A DNA stretch of 64,000 nucleotides from Piliocolobus tephrosceles (Eukaryota; Chordata; Mammalia; Primates; Cercopithecidae). The DNA lies in NCBI RefSeq assembly GCF_002776525.5, contig NC_045441.1, positions 68,763,467 through 68,827,466 of the forward strand, written 5' to 3'. Numbering within the stretch: the stretch's first letter is position 1; each line of letters begins with the position of its first letter. The notes below the pieces were generated by a model. It was not told the DNA's origin, did no database searches, and saw nothing but the letters and a program-made list of their open reading frames with translations. Positions 1 to 10,962 of this stretch are shown in pieces. A program made the translations under genes and the position numbers.

Positions 1-359
1 CCACACAGTTTAATTGTTTACTTACATGTAATTACTATAATATTAATATGTATCTAAGTATGGTTGAAAGAGCAGAGAGGTTGGCTTTATAGACAGAAAG
101 GGGTGGAGGAAAGCAGAAACAGAACAAAAAGTCATTGGTCATTTCAAATCTATTTTCCTTATAAAGGTTAAATAGAGGGACTTTCTTATATCACAGCTAA
201 AACTGCCCTGTTTGTGGATTTGGCTATTATCTCTCACTCTCCTGATTTCTTGAAAGGTCGGATGAACAACTTGGTTTTGGCTTGGTGGAACTTCAGCATA
301 AGAGACTAGTGTAGAAGCTCAGTCCAAACCAAATGGCCTTCTGTAATTTTATTTTATTC
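1..359. repeat. ERV internal-like remnant, left part
   Basis: This stretch has no open frame of note. The segment around 270-335 (the 'ggcttggtggaacttc' area) is matched by 8595-8700, which lies directly beside a recognisable LTR, so it is probably retroviral internal or leader sequence. The match resumes after the Alu near 665-690, which shows that the Alu split it. The retroviral label is inference from that shared neighbour. The family is not assigned. Confidence 0.45.
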
Positions 360-655
360 TATTTTATTTATTTACTTTTTTAGAGATAGGATCTCCTTCT
401 GTTGCCCAGACTAAAATGCAGTGGTGTTATCATAGCTCATTGCAGCCTCGAACTCCTGGGCTTAAGCAATCCTCTTGCCTCAGTTTCCTGATAAGCTGGG
501 ACCACAGATAAAAGCCACAATGCCTGGCTAATTTTTTATTTTTTGTAGAGACGAGGCCTCCCTATGTTGCCTAGGCTGGTCTTGAACTCTTGGGCTCAAG
601 CAGTCCCCCCAGCTCAGCTTCCCAAAGTGCTAGGGTTACAGGTGTGAGCCACTGC
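360..655 (-). repeat. AluJ-like SINE
   Basis: Reverse-complement Alu with both monomers. A (TTTTA)-rich tail lies at its left end and the RNA start is at its right end. Many differences from the young Alu consensus and the 'ctgggcttaagcaatcct' variant point to the old J group. It interrupts the retroviral remnant on either side. Confidence 0.9.
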
Positions 656-2086
656 ACACAATCTACCTTCCATAAATTTTGCTTAAAACGTCCTCCCTTT
701 TTGTCACACTCTCACTGAGAGTGTGATTGAAACTTAAATCATCAATGCTGCTCTCAGTCACCATCATTTTGGGTTTTGGTCTCTGCATGTCTTGGGAAAA
801 GCTGTCCACAACATGAAGTCATCAAGTTCTTATCCTGGTTTGCAGGTTGAATGTCTCTAGTTATTGTTAAATTCTCTGTGTAACTCACACATCAAACATG
901 AGATTGGTCCTTGAAATTTACATCAGGTTGTCCAACTTCAATTTATAGGGATTCAGTAACAGAGCAGTTCTTGTAGGGTTGAAGCCAGATATTGGAGGAA
1001 ATATAGTCAGATATTGGATGTAGTTAGATATTGGAGGAAAATAGAATTCAGGATCCAGTCTAGTCCACAGGTAGATAACAAAAACTCAAAAACAATAAAC
1101 AAGGCTATAGTCTAATAACAGGTACACTATAGTTTTTCTTCATCAATATAATTTTTCTCTTAACAGTGTCTCCCCCACTTACACCAAAGATACAGTTAGA
1201 CTAATTTTGTTTGCAAAATAAGTCTAGTCTCATGAAAATTGGCCTAATTATTTATTTAAGTGCACCAAGAACAGTAATTGAAAACATAGCCCTTTTTGTC
1301 CAAGTTTGCTTTGCTAAACTTTTGATAAGCAATATCAGGTTGGACTTCTAAAGACCTCTTGAGGCTAGAAAGCCAAACCAATGCATACTTGAGACTTTTC
1401 CTGCAGTACCCATAGACTCATTTTATGTGCATTCTGAAATATGGCATCCCAGTCCAAAGCTTGGAAATACAGTCAATATTACCAATTATATTTTCTTATA
1501 AAGAAAGCATATTTTTATTGAATTTATAAACATATATTGCCATAAAAGAATACTCATGAATAGTTTCTGGATTTTGGAGGGATTAGATAGGAAAAAGTAA
1601 ATATTTCGATTTTTGATCACAAAGGCATACCTTAGCAAATTGCTGTAAGCTGTAGATAGCTTTTTAAAAAGTTTCTTTAAATCTGAAAAACAAAATGTTA
1701 ACCAGCAATACTTCAAATTTTAAAAGCCATAAAAAATGCATATCTTTCCTCATAATAAGTTTTTCATGTTTTCAAACTGAAACATATTTAGCTTCTCTAT
1801 ATCACATAAAAGCAAGATGCCAAAAAATGTATACTTTAAACTTAGATTCAGCAATTAATATTTCAGTTTAATTTAGAAATGACTTGGGTATTTCATGAAT
1901 ATCTATTACATATATTAGCATAACGTTAAGAGTTCAAGTTATTGAAAAAGATATGACAACTTCATTTATAAGTTTTTTCCCATTTATATTAACCTAATTT
2001 ACTTGTTCTTAACAATTATGCTTGAATTGCTTCTTCAACAAAACTAGCCATTGAAGAAGTTTGGAAAATGCTATGCAAAATATGTT
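656..2086. repeat. ERV internal-like remnant and AT-rich sequence
   Basis: The first about 35 bases continue the segment split by the Alu. 950-1035 contains three loose copies of a 'agatattgga' word. 1160-1420 looks like decayed retroviral internal DNA but has no readable frame. From about 1480 the sequence is AT-rich and I recognise nothing in it. Short frames here show no family features. Confidence 0.3.
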
Positions 2087-3362
2087 GTTTTGGTAGATCG
2101 ATTTTGGGGCCTACCTCATTTTATCATACTTTGCAGAACTTTACAAATACTGTGTTTTTTACAAATTGAAGGTTTGTGGTAACCCTGAATCACATCTATC
2201 AGCAACAGTTTTTCCAACAGCATATGCTTCATGTTTCTGTGTCACATTTTGGCAATTCTTGCAATATTTCAAACAATTATATTTGTTTTGTTGATCTGTA
2301 ATCAGTGATCTTTGATGTTACTATTGTAGTTCTTTTGGAGTTCCACAAACTGCACTAATATAAGATGGCAAATTTAATCCATAAATGTTGTCAGTTCGAC
2401 CTCCTGCAACAACAGGCAGTGCCCTCATCTCCTCCTTTTCTCAGGCCTCCCTCTTCCCTAAGACACAGTAATATTGAAATTAGGCCAATTCATAACCCTA
2501 CGATGGCCTCTAATGTTCAATGAAAGAAAGAGTTGCACATATCTTACCTTAAATCAAAAGCTAGAAATGATTAAGCTTAGTAAGAAAGCCACGTTGAAAG
2601 CTGGGATAGGCCAAAAGCTAGACTTGTGCCAAAAATGCTAGACTTTAGCTTAACTTGTGCCAAACAGTTAAGCTGTGAATGCACAGGACGTTTTTAAAGA
2701 AAATTAAAAGTACCACTCCAGTAAACACATACATTAAAAGAAAATTACATAACCTTATTTATTGATGTGAAGAAAGTTTTAGTAGTCTAGATAGAAGATG
2801 AAATCTGCTACAACATTCCCTTAAGCCAAACCTTAATCCAGAGCAATACCCTAACTTTCATTCTGTGAAGGCTGAGAGAGGTGAGGAAGCTGAAAATGAG
2901 ATGTTTCAAGATAGCAGGGGTTGGTTCATGATGTTGAAGAAAAGAAGCTGTTTCCGTAGCATAAAAGTACAAGGTTAAGGAGCAAGCCCTGATATAGAAG
3001 CTGTATCTAGTTATCTAGAAGGTCTAGTTAAATTCGTTCATGAAGGTGGCTACATTAAACAAGATATTTTCAATGTCGATTAAACAGTCTTTTATTAAAA
3101 ATAGATGCCATCTAGGACTTTCATAGCTAGAGAGAAGTCAGTGCCTGGCTTCATAGCTTCAGAGGATAGGCTTACTCTCTTAGAAGCTAATGCAGCTGAT
3201 GACTTTAAGTTGAAGCCAATGCTCCTTATCCTTTCTTAAAATTCTAGGGCTCTTAAGAATTGTGCTAAATCCACTCAAGATAACTAGAATTAGAAGTGGA
3301 ACCTGAAGATGTGACTAACTTGCAGCAATTTCATGATAAAACTTAAAAAATCCAAAAGAGTT

Positions 3363-3672
3363 AGCCGGGCACAGTGGCTCACGCCTATAATCCCAACACT
3401 TTGGGAGGCCGAGGCGGGTGGATCATGAGGTCAGGAGTTTGAGACCAGCCTGACCAACATGGTGAAACCTCGCCTCTACTAAAATTACAAAAATTAGCTG
3501 GGCGTGGTGGTGCATGCCTGTAATCCCAGCTATTGGGAGGCTGAAGCAGGAGAATTGCTTGAACCTGGGAGGTGGAGGTTTGGGGGTTGCAGTGAGCTGA
3601 GACTGTGCCACTGCACTCCAGCCTAGGTGACAGAGTGAGAGTCTATCTCAAAAAAAAAAAAAAAAAAAAAAA
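3363..3672 (+). repeat. AluS-like SINE inside Tigger1
   Basis: Complete dimeric Alu, starting 'gccgggcacagtggctcac' and ending in an A-run of about 23 bases at 3650-3672. The left monomer, middle A-rich linker and right monomer are all present. It splits the 3' transposase region of Tigger1. Confidence 0.93.
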
Positions 3673-3958
3673 GACAGTTGCTTTTTCAGGAGGAGCAAAG
3701 AAAGTGGCTTCTTGAGAGGGAATCTACTCCTGGTAAAGATGGTGTAAACATTGTTGAAATAACAAAGATATAGAATATTATAACACCTTCATTAAAAAAG
3801 CAGAATCAGAGTTTGAGAGACTTCAATTTGGGAAGAAGTTCTGCTATAGGTAAAATGCTGTCAAACAGAAGCGTATGCTACAGAGAATTATTACATGAAA
3901 TGGTCAATCGAAGTGGCAAACTTCATTGTTGCCTTATTTAAACAGCCACACCAATCTT

Positions 3959-4913
3959 GGTTATTGAACTGAACTTGTGTTTGCTGCCTGGCACCAGAAG
4001 GCCAAATGATTCCAAGCTAGAGAAAGATGGGCATTTATTGCAGGGTGCCAAGCAAGAAGGACAGGCAGCTAATGCTTAAGAAGAACTCTCTGATGGCTTA
4101 CAAGCAAGAGTTTATTAGGCAGGTGTACATTTCAGGAGAGCAGAAGTAATAGGAAAAATCATAATTCAATACATGAAGGTTATACATTGGTTTGTTCCCA
4201 AAAAGTAGGATATCTTGAAGCAGGGGCTTACAGATTATAGGAAGATTCAGAAGATTCAGAGATACAGAGATTCTTTGGTTTGCAATTGATGAAGGAAGCA
4301 AGGCTTTGTTCAAAAACATAGAAATGTTAAGATTTGGCCTTAACATAGCTTAGTTAAGATAAGGGAAACTGTTAATCATTATAGAGTGCCAAACCAGAGT
4401 CAGGCCATGAGAACAAGCCATAATTTACTGGGTCAGAGCAACCAGGTTAGTAAGAATAATGGCTTGAAGGTGTGACTCTCTAGGTTCCTTAAGAAGAAAC
4501 TCAGAACGAAGAATGGCAGCCAGAGTTCAATCCTCAGTTCTCTCTTATCTGAGGTCTAGGTGACAGCAGTCAGCATTTTCCATCTGGTGAACATCCTGGT
4601 TTCTGAAAAATAAGAATGAATGTATCTTTTAGTTTCTCTAGAGAACCAAAGCACTCTGAGACTTTGACTTTCTTGGGTGACTTGTTTAAGCTACTTACTT
4701 TGTAGTTTAAATAATAGCTCTTCCCAAAAGCTATAAACAAATTTTAAACTAAATAGCTTGTTTAAGCTATTAATATCTTTTTCCTTATTGGGTGCTTTAA
4801 TTCTCAAGGCTAGCTGGAATTTCCTTTGAAAGAATTCAAGAATTTTCCTTTATATTCATGCTTGGGCTTGGTGGGGGGCTGGCAAACCCCTAAGCGGGGT
4901 CTCTGCTCTTACC
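3959..4913 (-). repeat. LTR-like insertion in Tigger1
   Basis: About 955 bp of sequence foreign to Tigger1. The Tigger sequence resumes just after it, with 'atctt' at the left join and 'acctt' at the right join as a possible target duplication. On the minus strand an AATAAA lies near the far end (TTTATT at 4034-4039 on the plus strand), as in the R region of an LTR. A frame of 82 codons at 4098-4346 has no family features. The LTR family is not assigned. Confidence 0.5.
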
Positions 4914-5222
4914 TTCAGCTACTACCACCCTGATCAGTCAGCATCCATCAACATCAAGCCAAGACCCTCTAACAGCAAAATGATTGACTCTCTGAAGGCT
5001 CAGATGATAGCTAACACTTTTTAGCAATAAAGTTATTTTTAAATTAAGGAATGTACATTGTATTTCTAGAAATAATGATATTTCATAATAGACTATACTA
5101 TTGTGTAAATATAACTAATATACACTGTGTAACCAAAAAATTGTGGAACTCATGTTATTGTGATATTTGCTTTATTTCTATAGCATAGAACTGAGTTCAC
5201 AATGTCTCTGAGGTATGCTTGT

Positions 5223-5490
5223 ACTTTGAACTAAAGGAACTTGAAAAATAGTAAAACGCAGGGTGGGGTTTCTGAATTTCTCTCATCTGCCAAAAGACAA
5301 ATCCTCCAAAAGAAACTCTACTGCCATTAATTCTCTCCTCAGGGAATTCCAGTAACTGGGGAAGATTAACTTTATCATGGGAGAGGAGACTTCAGCACAC
5401 TCAGAAAGACCTTGTCAGAAACCATTCTTTTAAGAATCTATTCAGTCTTTTCAAAAATTATTTATTCTAAGAATTTCTTTCATCTTTGAC
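5223..5490 (-). repeat. ERV internal/leader remnant next to LTR X1
   Basis: Sequence between the Tigger1 end and the LTR starting at 5491. On the minus strand it lies just downstream of that LTR, where leader sequence would be. No protein similarity is visible. Confidence 0.35.
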
Positions 5491-6187
5491 TGTATCACCC
5501 AATAGATTCTCCTTGCCTGCTGCCTAGACAGAGCCGATTAATTGAGACAGGGGCATTGCAATAAATAGCTCAATTCACACAGAGCCAGCTGTATGGGAGA
5601 CTGGAGTTTTATTATTACTCAGATCAGTCTCTCTGAGAGATTAGAATTTTTAAGAATAATTTGATGGGTAAGGGGCCAGTGAGTTGGGAGTGCTGACTGG
5701 TTGGCTTGGGGATGAAATCATAGGGAGTCAAATCTGTCCTCCTATGCTGAGTCGGTTCCTGGCTGGGGGGCACAGGACTGGTTGGCAGGTCCAGGTGGGG
5801 CCTTCTTGTCAGAATTGCAAAAATCTGAAGAGACATCTCAAAAGGCCAATCTTAGGTTCTGTAATAGTGATGTTATCTTCAAGAGTAATTGGGGAAGTTG
5901 AAAATCTTATGACCTCTAGAATAATGGCTAGGAATTATTTAGAATTAAAGCCCCTCTCATCGTCACTTCATGGCCTTTCATTAGTTTTACAAGAAGAATT
6001 TTGGTTTTCAAAAGGGCTATTATTTCAACCATAAACTGAATTACTTCTAAAGTTAGTTTGGCCCATCCCAAGGAATGAGCAAAGACGGCCAACATATGAG
6101 ACTAGAGACAAGTTAGAGTCGAGCATGTCGTATTTCTCTCACTGTCATAATTTCCTCAGGTATAGTTTTTGCAACAGGTATAATGAC
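5491..6187 (-). repeat. LTR of family X, copy 1
   Basis: It begins with TG (TGTATCACCC) and shares its whole course with 8779-9510 and with the split copy at 10605-10740 plus 18576-19163. The minus-strand polyadenylation signal AATAAA is at 5608-5613. The three copies let the LTR limits be seen from the sequence alone. A 116-codon frame at 5684-6034 is inside the LTR and is not a gene. It is probably a class I retroviral LTR. The subfamily name is uncertain. Confidence 0.7.
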
Positions 6188-6821
6188 TGTTAAATCCATT
6201 ACAGATGAGGAGTTAAGGAATATGTTTCCCTTTCTTGAATGAACTACTTGATTGTTGCCCTAAGCAATTCTTATCTAGGTTGTAACTCTGCCCTTTGGTT
6301 TTGTAAATTTCTCCAAACTGGTATAAAGAGAGTAGACTGGTTTGGGAAGTGTGATTTCAGGGGACAAGCTGGGGGTCCCTCTGTTCCATATAATCTTTGG
6401 TAGATTTGACCTTTGTTTTAACCCCATCACTGTCCATTTTTAATTATTCCATTTTTAATAAAAATGGAATTATTCATTCCATTTTTAATAAGCATGTAAA
6501 AAGTTTCCTAAATTTGCATTTCTAAAGATAAAGATCTTATATAGAACAAAGCAGAAAATTTACATCTCAAAGGCACGTAACTTAAATTTCCTGCCTGAAT
6601 GCCATTATTTGCCTAGACAAAGAAAAGTATAGGTAGGAAGCACAGTTAAAATGCTCAAAGGTGAGATTTGCTTAGACCAATGCTCTCCCCCATTGTAAGA
6701 ATTTCTGATCATTTTCCTTTATAGATATAATTTTTTTTGGAAAAGTTTCAAAATAGCTAAATGTTAAAAAGTTATATTTTTGAGCCTAATTTAGTTCATA
6801 GGTGGTCTCTTTAGTTTGGTT
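6188..6821. repeat. ERV internal-like sequence between two LTRs
   Basis: Lies between LTR X1 and LTR Z1. It carries an 11-bp stem with a 3-base loop at 6446-6470. AT-rich and without a readable frame. It is probably retroviral internal DNA, inferred from position only. Confidence 0.3.
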
Positions 6822-7325
6822 TAGTTAGCAGTGGTGCATCATACGGGTCTGCAGCAACTTGATTCTTGCCGCCTTAGAGAAAAGAATTCTACCCAGTTGC
6901 ATAAGGTAGAGCGAGAAATGGCAAATTTTAGAGCAGGAGCGAAAATTTATTAAAAAGTTTCAGAGCAGGAACAAAAGGAAGTAAAGTATACTTGGAAGAG
7001 GGTCAAGTGGGCAACTTGAGCCATCCAAGTGCCTTGTCCAGTCTTTGACTTGGGGTTTTATACATTGTCATGTTTTTGTGGTTTGTTTTTCTTTTCCCAT
7101 GATTCTTCCTTGGAGTGGGCTGTTTGCATATGAAGTGGCCTGCCAGCACTTGGGAGGGGACACAGGTGCAGTGGCCTGCCAGGACTTAGGAGGGGACGCA
7201 TGTGCAGTGGCCTGCCAGCACTTGAGAGGGGACACATATACAGTGTGTTTACTGAGGTTGTGTGCGTGTTCATTTAAGAAGTCTTTTCCCCTTACAAGTC
7301 AAGTGTTGAGAAAGGTGTGGAGGTA
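6822..7325 (-). repeat. LTR Z1, 3' LTR of a defective provirus
   Basis: The R/U5 part (6822-7000) matches 8409-8600. AATAAA on the minus strand is at 6946-6951. The U3 part holds three tandem 36-bp units starting at 7135, 7171 and 7207. Open frames on both strands through this repeat (for example 7045-7326) are a by-product of its unit length being a multiple of three. The terminal TG has decayed to TA at 6822. The upper boundary is approximate. Confidence 0.65.
7135..7242. repeat. Tandem repeat, 3 x 36 bp
   Basis: The units begin 'gtggcctgcc' at 7135, 7171 and 7207 and differ at a few positions. They lie within the U3 of LTR Z1. Confidence 0.9.
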
Positions 7326-8388
7326 ATTAGAGGAATGGAGGAAAATTTGTATTTGAGGTTCCAGGTCCTCCTGGAGTAATATGCAGAAAACACATGCTTA
7401 CACAGACAGGACAATTCTTTTGCTGCAGGAGGAAGTGGGAGAAAGCAAGAAGAATACTCATGGAAAGTCTCCATATGCTCACAAAAACAGCAGCCCTTGG
7501 ATTCGAGAGGGCAATGTTGATTTGCCCTCTTGACATATAGAAGGAAATTCTGAAGGACTTGGGGCTTGGGATAAGGGCTCGCAAATGGCAAAGGAATAAT
7601 TCTTCCTCCTCCCAAAGGGGTGCTGGCACAAAAAAAATCAAGTAGGTGGGGTCCTTAAATGGCCACAGACTGAGATCCTATGAAGGCAGACAAATTTCAT
7701 CAAAAGCCAAAAAAACATGGCCCTGAAGAATAACAGGGACAAAAGGTATATGGTGAATCATAAGGAGCTGGCACAGCCAGGGTTCCAATTAATATCTTTC
7801 CTGGCAACGAGCCAAAAGACATCCTCAGGGGAGCCTGTTTCTTTGCTTCTGCAAAAACACAGCAAGAGCCACACCATGAATAACTGTGTGTTTCAGGCAG
7901 AGAAGGAAGTCATTAGGCATGCAAAGTGAAAGCACAGAATAGGCAGACTTGTCCCTAAGGTGAATAGTCTTGTGGGTTTTCAAAGCCATTTCAGAATACA
8001 CACAGAGAAAACAGGAGAATAGACAGTGGCAGATTTTTTGGAAACAGTTTATTTTAGTTGATAAATCAGAGGAAACCCCAGACATTGCACAGTATTAGAC
8101 TTTAGCCCTACCATTCTCATTCTCTATGAGCCTCCTGTCGAGCAGGGCCATGAGTGTCTCAGGTCTACTCATTGCAGACTCCAAGTTTCTTTCTACTCCT
8201 GTGAGCCACCATCAGGGTGAGCTGAGAGATCAGCCGGGGGAAGTAGAGCCACTGTGGCTGACAAATCATCCTGAGGGTTGGTTAATAAGTAGGAGAGCAA
8301 AAGGGGAGAAGGAAACCTTGTATGAAGATTGAATAACTCCAGCCAAAGAAGGCAAGGCATAGAGATATCTTACAACTAGGTAATGTGT
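7326..8388 (-). repeat. Internal remnant of the Z provirus
   Basis: About 1.06 kb between LTR Z1 and the primer site of LTR Z2. This is far shorter than a full gag-pol-env set, so most of the genome has been lost. Frames up to 132 codons occur on both strands, but none shows a protease, polymerase, integrase or envelope motif that I can recognise. Confidence 0.5.
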
Positions 8389-8406
8389 CTGAGTCACAGC
8401 ACCAAA
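8389..8406 (-). promoter_or_regulatory. Primer binding site, tRNA-His type
   Basis: On the minus strand, three bases after the end of LTR Z2, the sequence reads TTTGGTGCTGTGACTCAG. tRNA-His primer sites start TGGTGCCGTGACTCGG, so this matches apart from changes of the C-to-T and G-to-A kind at CpG positions. This supports the orientation and limits of the Z element. Confidence 0.6.
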
Positions 8407-8408
8407 GT

Positions 8409-8600
8409 ATGTTAGCAGCAGCAAATTCATATGAGTGTGTAGCAACTGGATTCTTGCCTACTTGAAGGAAAGAATTCAACTGAGGAGCCTGAGGTGGAGG
8501 GAGAAACCAAGATAAGTTTTGGAGCAGGAATGAAAGTTTACTAAAAAGTTTTAGAGCAGGAGCAAAAGGAAATAAAGTACCCTTGGAAGAGGTAAGTTTT
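8409..8600 (-). repeat. LTR Z2, truncated 5' LTR
   Basis: Matches the R/U5 part of LTR Z1 (6822-7000), starting TGTTAGCAGC. Its U3 is missing: at about 8600 the sequence changes abruptly to the leader of LTR X2. A deletion or recombination joined the two retroviral elements. Confidence 0.65.
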
Positions 8601-8778
8601 GGCTTGGTGGCTTGGAACTTCGGCATAAGTAACTTCATTTTGGTTTGGCCTGTTGGGCATAGTGTGGAAGCCCAGTTCAAATAATAGCTTTTTATAAATT
8701 TTACTTAACAATCATTTTGATGAGAAATGACAAATAACTAGGTCAATTTGTCCAACTGCAGGGCCCAAGGGGAACCCT
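8601..8778 (-). repeat. Leader of LTR X2
   Basis: On the minus strand this is just downstream of LTR X2. The same sequence, split by an AluJ, occurs at 270-335 and 665-690. No convincing primer site was recognised. Confidence 0.5.
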
Positions 8779-9510
8779 TGTAGCCACTCAACAGGTTCAC
8801 TTTGCCCAGTGCCCAGATAGAGCTGATTTATCAAGATGGGAATTGCAATGGGGAAAGAGTAATTCATGCAGAGCTGGCTGTGTGGGAGACCAGAGTTTTA
8901 TTATTACTCAAATTGGTCTCCCCAAGCACTAGGAAATCAGAGTTTTTAACGATAATTTGGTGGGTAGGGGCTCAGGAAGTGGGGCATGCCAACTGGTCGG
9001 GTTGGTGATAGAATTATAGGGGTTAAAGTGAGTTTTCCTTGCTGTCTTCTGTCCCTGGGTGGGATCGTTGAACTAGATTGACCTTCTGGGTGGTGTCAGG
9101 TGATCCATGAAGTTGCAGGGCCTGCAAAATATCTCAGGCACTGATCTTAAGGTTTACAATAGTGATGTTATTCCTAGGGGCAAGTTGGGGATGTTCAGGC
9201 TGTTGCAGCTGGAGGCTGCGTGATCCCTAAACCTTACTTTCTAATCTTGTAGCTAATTTGGTAGTCCGACAAAGGCAGACTGGTCCTTAGACAAGAAGGT
9301 GTTTTTTTTTTTTTTTTTTTTTTTTAAAGAAAGGGCTATTTTTGTTTCAGAGTTAAACTATAATCTAAATTCATTTCCAAGGTTAGTTCAGCCTATGCCC
9401 AGGAACAAACAAGGACAGCTTAAAGGTTTGAAGCAAGATGGAGTTGGTTAGGTCTGATCTCTTTCATTGTCATTATTTCCTCAGTTATAATTTTTGTAAA
9501 GATGATTTCA
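8779..9510 (-). repeat. LTR of family X, copy 2
   Basis: Complete LTR starting TGTAGCC and ending TTTCA on the plus strand, with minus-strand AATAAA at 8897-8902. It parallels X1 and X3 along its length. A run of 24 T at 9302-9325 is an expansion absent from the other two copies. Confidence 0.75.
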
Positions 9511-10604
9511 CCCTTGGCCCTCTGAAATTTTGCTGAAAAACCAACTTGCAAAGGGCAGATTAATAAAAAAAAGTATACAAATTTGTGTAATATGTATGCA
9601 TAGGAGGCTTCAAAATGAAGACCTTATCCCCAGTGTGGTACAAATGCTTATGCATCATCTTGAGGTTGCAGAAAGAATGTGGGTTCAGAACCTGGTCCAA
9701 AACACGTTATGCTGGTAAATCAGGTCTTAGTGGCAAGACAGATTCTGGGAGGGAGGGAAGAAGACGCTTAGCTAGTAAAGGTGGTGGTGTTACATAGATG
9801 AGGCTTCACAGGCAGGAGCGCTTGGAGAGAATACATGGTAAAAGTCTTTTTTCAGACTTTTGAATGTGTCCGACGGTCAGTTAATCTTTCTCAGTTAATC
9901 TGGATTAGAGAAGGGTTGGCTGCATTAATGTAATTTCTCTTGCAAATGCAAATTTCCCCCACAGAAGACAGCTCTGAAGGGCCACTTAAAAATATGCCAA
10001 ATTAATATCTTTTGGGGTAAAATATTTTTATTTCCTTCACACTCCAAAATCCACTGTACACAGCTCCCCATTCTAGAGCTTTCCTTCTGACCTCACTGTG
10101 CTTTTAAATAAATGACTAGAAATAAAATTATAATAAATGCTGATGTGACAATTGTTTACCTTAATAATCATGTTTCTAGTTGTTAGGTTGAAGGTGTCTT
10201 AAATTATTGTCAATATTTCATCACACATAAAACATAGTTCAGCTATTAAATTATAGAACATTTAAATTGGGAAAGAAAAACATCCAGTTAAGATCTTGAC
10301 TCTAACAATCCAAAAGGCTAAAAAGTTTTAATACCTGTGTTTTGGAGTTGGTAAATTAAGCTTGTCTTAGAAGTTTTAAATTTAAGGAGAAACTTTAAAT
10401 TCAGGGTATTGTTGGCTACAGCACCAATGTATTTCTTTTGAAAAGACAGTGAATGAAGCTTTGCTTCTGTGGGGGCCATGGCCTTTGGCACCCTGGAGGT
10501 TCACTGAAAATCACTGATATGAGGCAGATTGATTAAATAATGGGGGAGGTCAGAGGTTTCTTCAGTTCAACATGACAAAACATCATATTTTGGGGTATTC
10601 GTTT
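9511..10604. repeat. ERV internal remnants between X2 and X3
   Basis: Contains pieces resembling the 3' part of class I ERVs (around 9950-10050). The rest is decayed. Short frames at 9530-9797 have no recognisable family features. Confidence 0.35.
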
Positions 10605-10745
10605 TGTAACCACCCAACAGGTTCTCCTTCCCACTGCCTAGACACAGCTGATTTATCAAGACCAGAAAATTGCAATACAGAACAAGTTCAATTCATTCAG
10701 AGCCAGCTGTACTGAAGACCAAATTAGTTTTATTATTACTCAAAT
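10605..10745 (-). repeat. LTR of family X, copy 3, left piece
   Basis: Starts TGTAACC and carries minus-strand AATAAA at 10729-10734. It stops at CAAAT (10741-10745), the target duplication of the LTR inserted next. The right piece resumes at 18571. Confidence 0.75.
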
Positions 10746-10962
10746 TTAAGAGAGCAAAAATCACCTAGTGGCCATCAAGCAGACCATCCAAACTCAAAAC
10801 TCCTTATCTGAAAAATTTAGAAGTAATTAGACTTCCCTATTATCTAAAGCCAGCAGGTGGTACCAGGCTTCTTTTGCAATAATTTATAAGTAACCAGAAT
10901 TTCTATTCATCTCTGGAATGCATGTATGTTGAGACTCATAATGTAACCTTTACTGACATTAG
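10746..10962 (+). repeat. Solo LTR Y, left piece
   Basis: Left part of a plus-strand LTR of about 539 bp inserted in LTR X3. The 5-bp repeat CAAAT occurs at 10741-10745 and again at 18571-18575. The right piece starts at 18249, because a provirus landed inside it. Confidence 0.65.

Larger units (their letters stand above)
2087..5222 (+). mobile_element. Tigger1 DNA transposon, interrupted and internally deleted
   Basis: The pogo-type element is recognised along its length: the 5' untranslated part (2100-2500), the transposase start region ('atggcctctaa' near 2502), transposase-derived sequence to about 3275, and the 3' part from about 3280 to 3955 and 4914 to 5222. At about 3280 the sequence jumps from the upstream transposase region to its C-terminal part, so the middle carrying most of the catalytic core is missing. 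It is also broken by an Alu (about 3363-3672) and by an LTR-like insertion (about 3959-4913). Frameshifts and stops leave no usable protein. It is a fossil of a cut-and-paste transposon active in early primate or placental ancestry. Confidence 0.88.

Noticed and set aside
7135..7242. CRISPR-like array
   Set aside because: The 36-bp units are directly adjacent, without spacers, inside an LTR in eukaryotic DNA.
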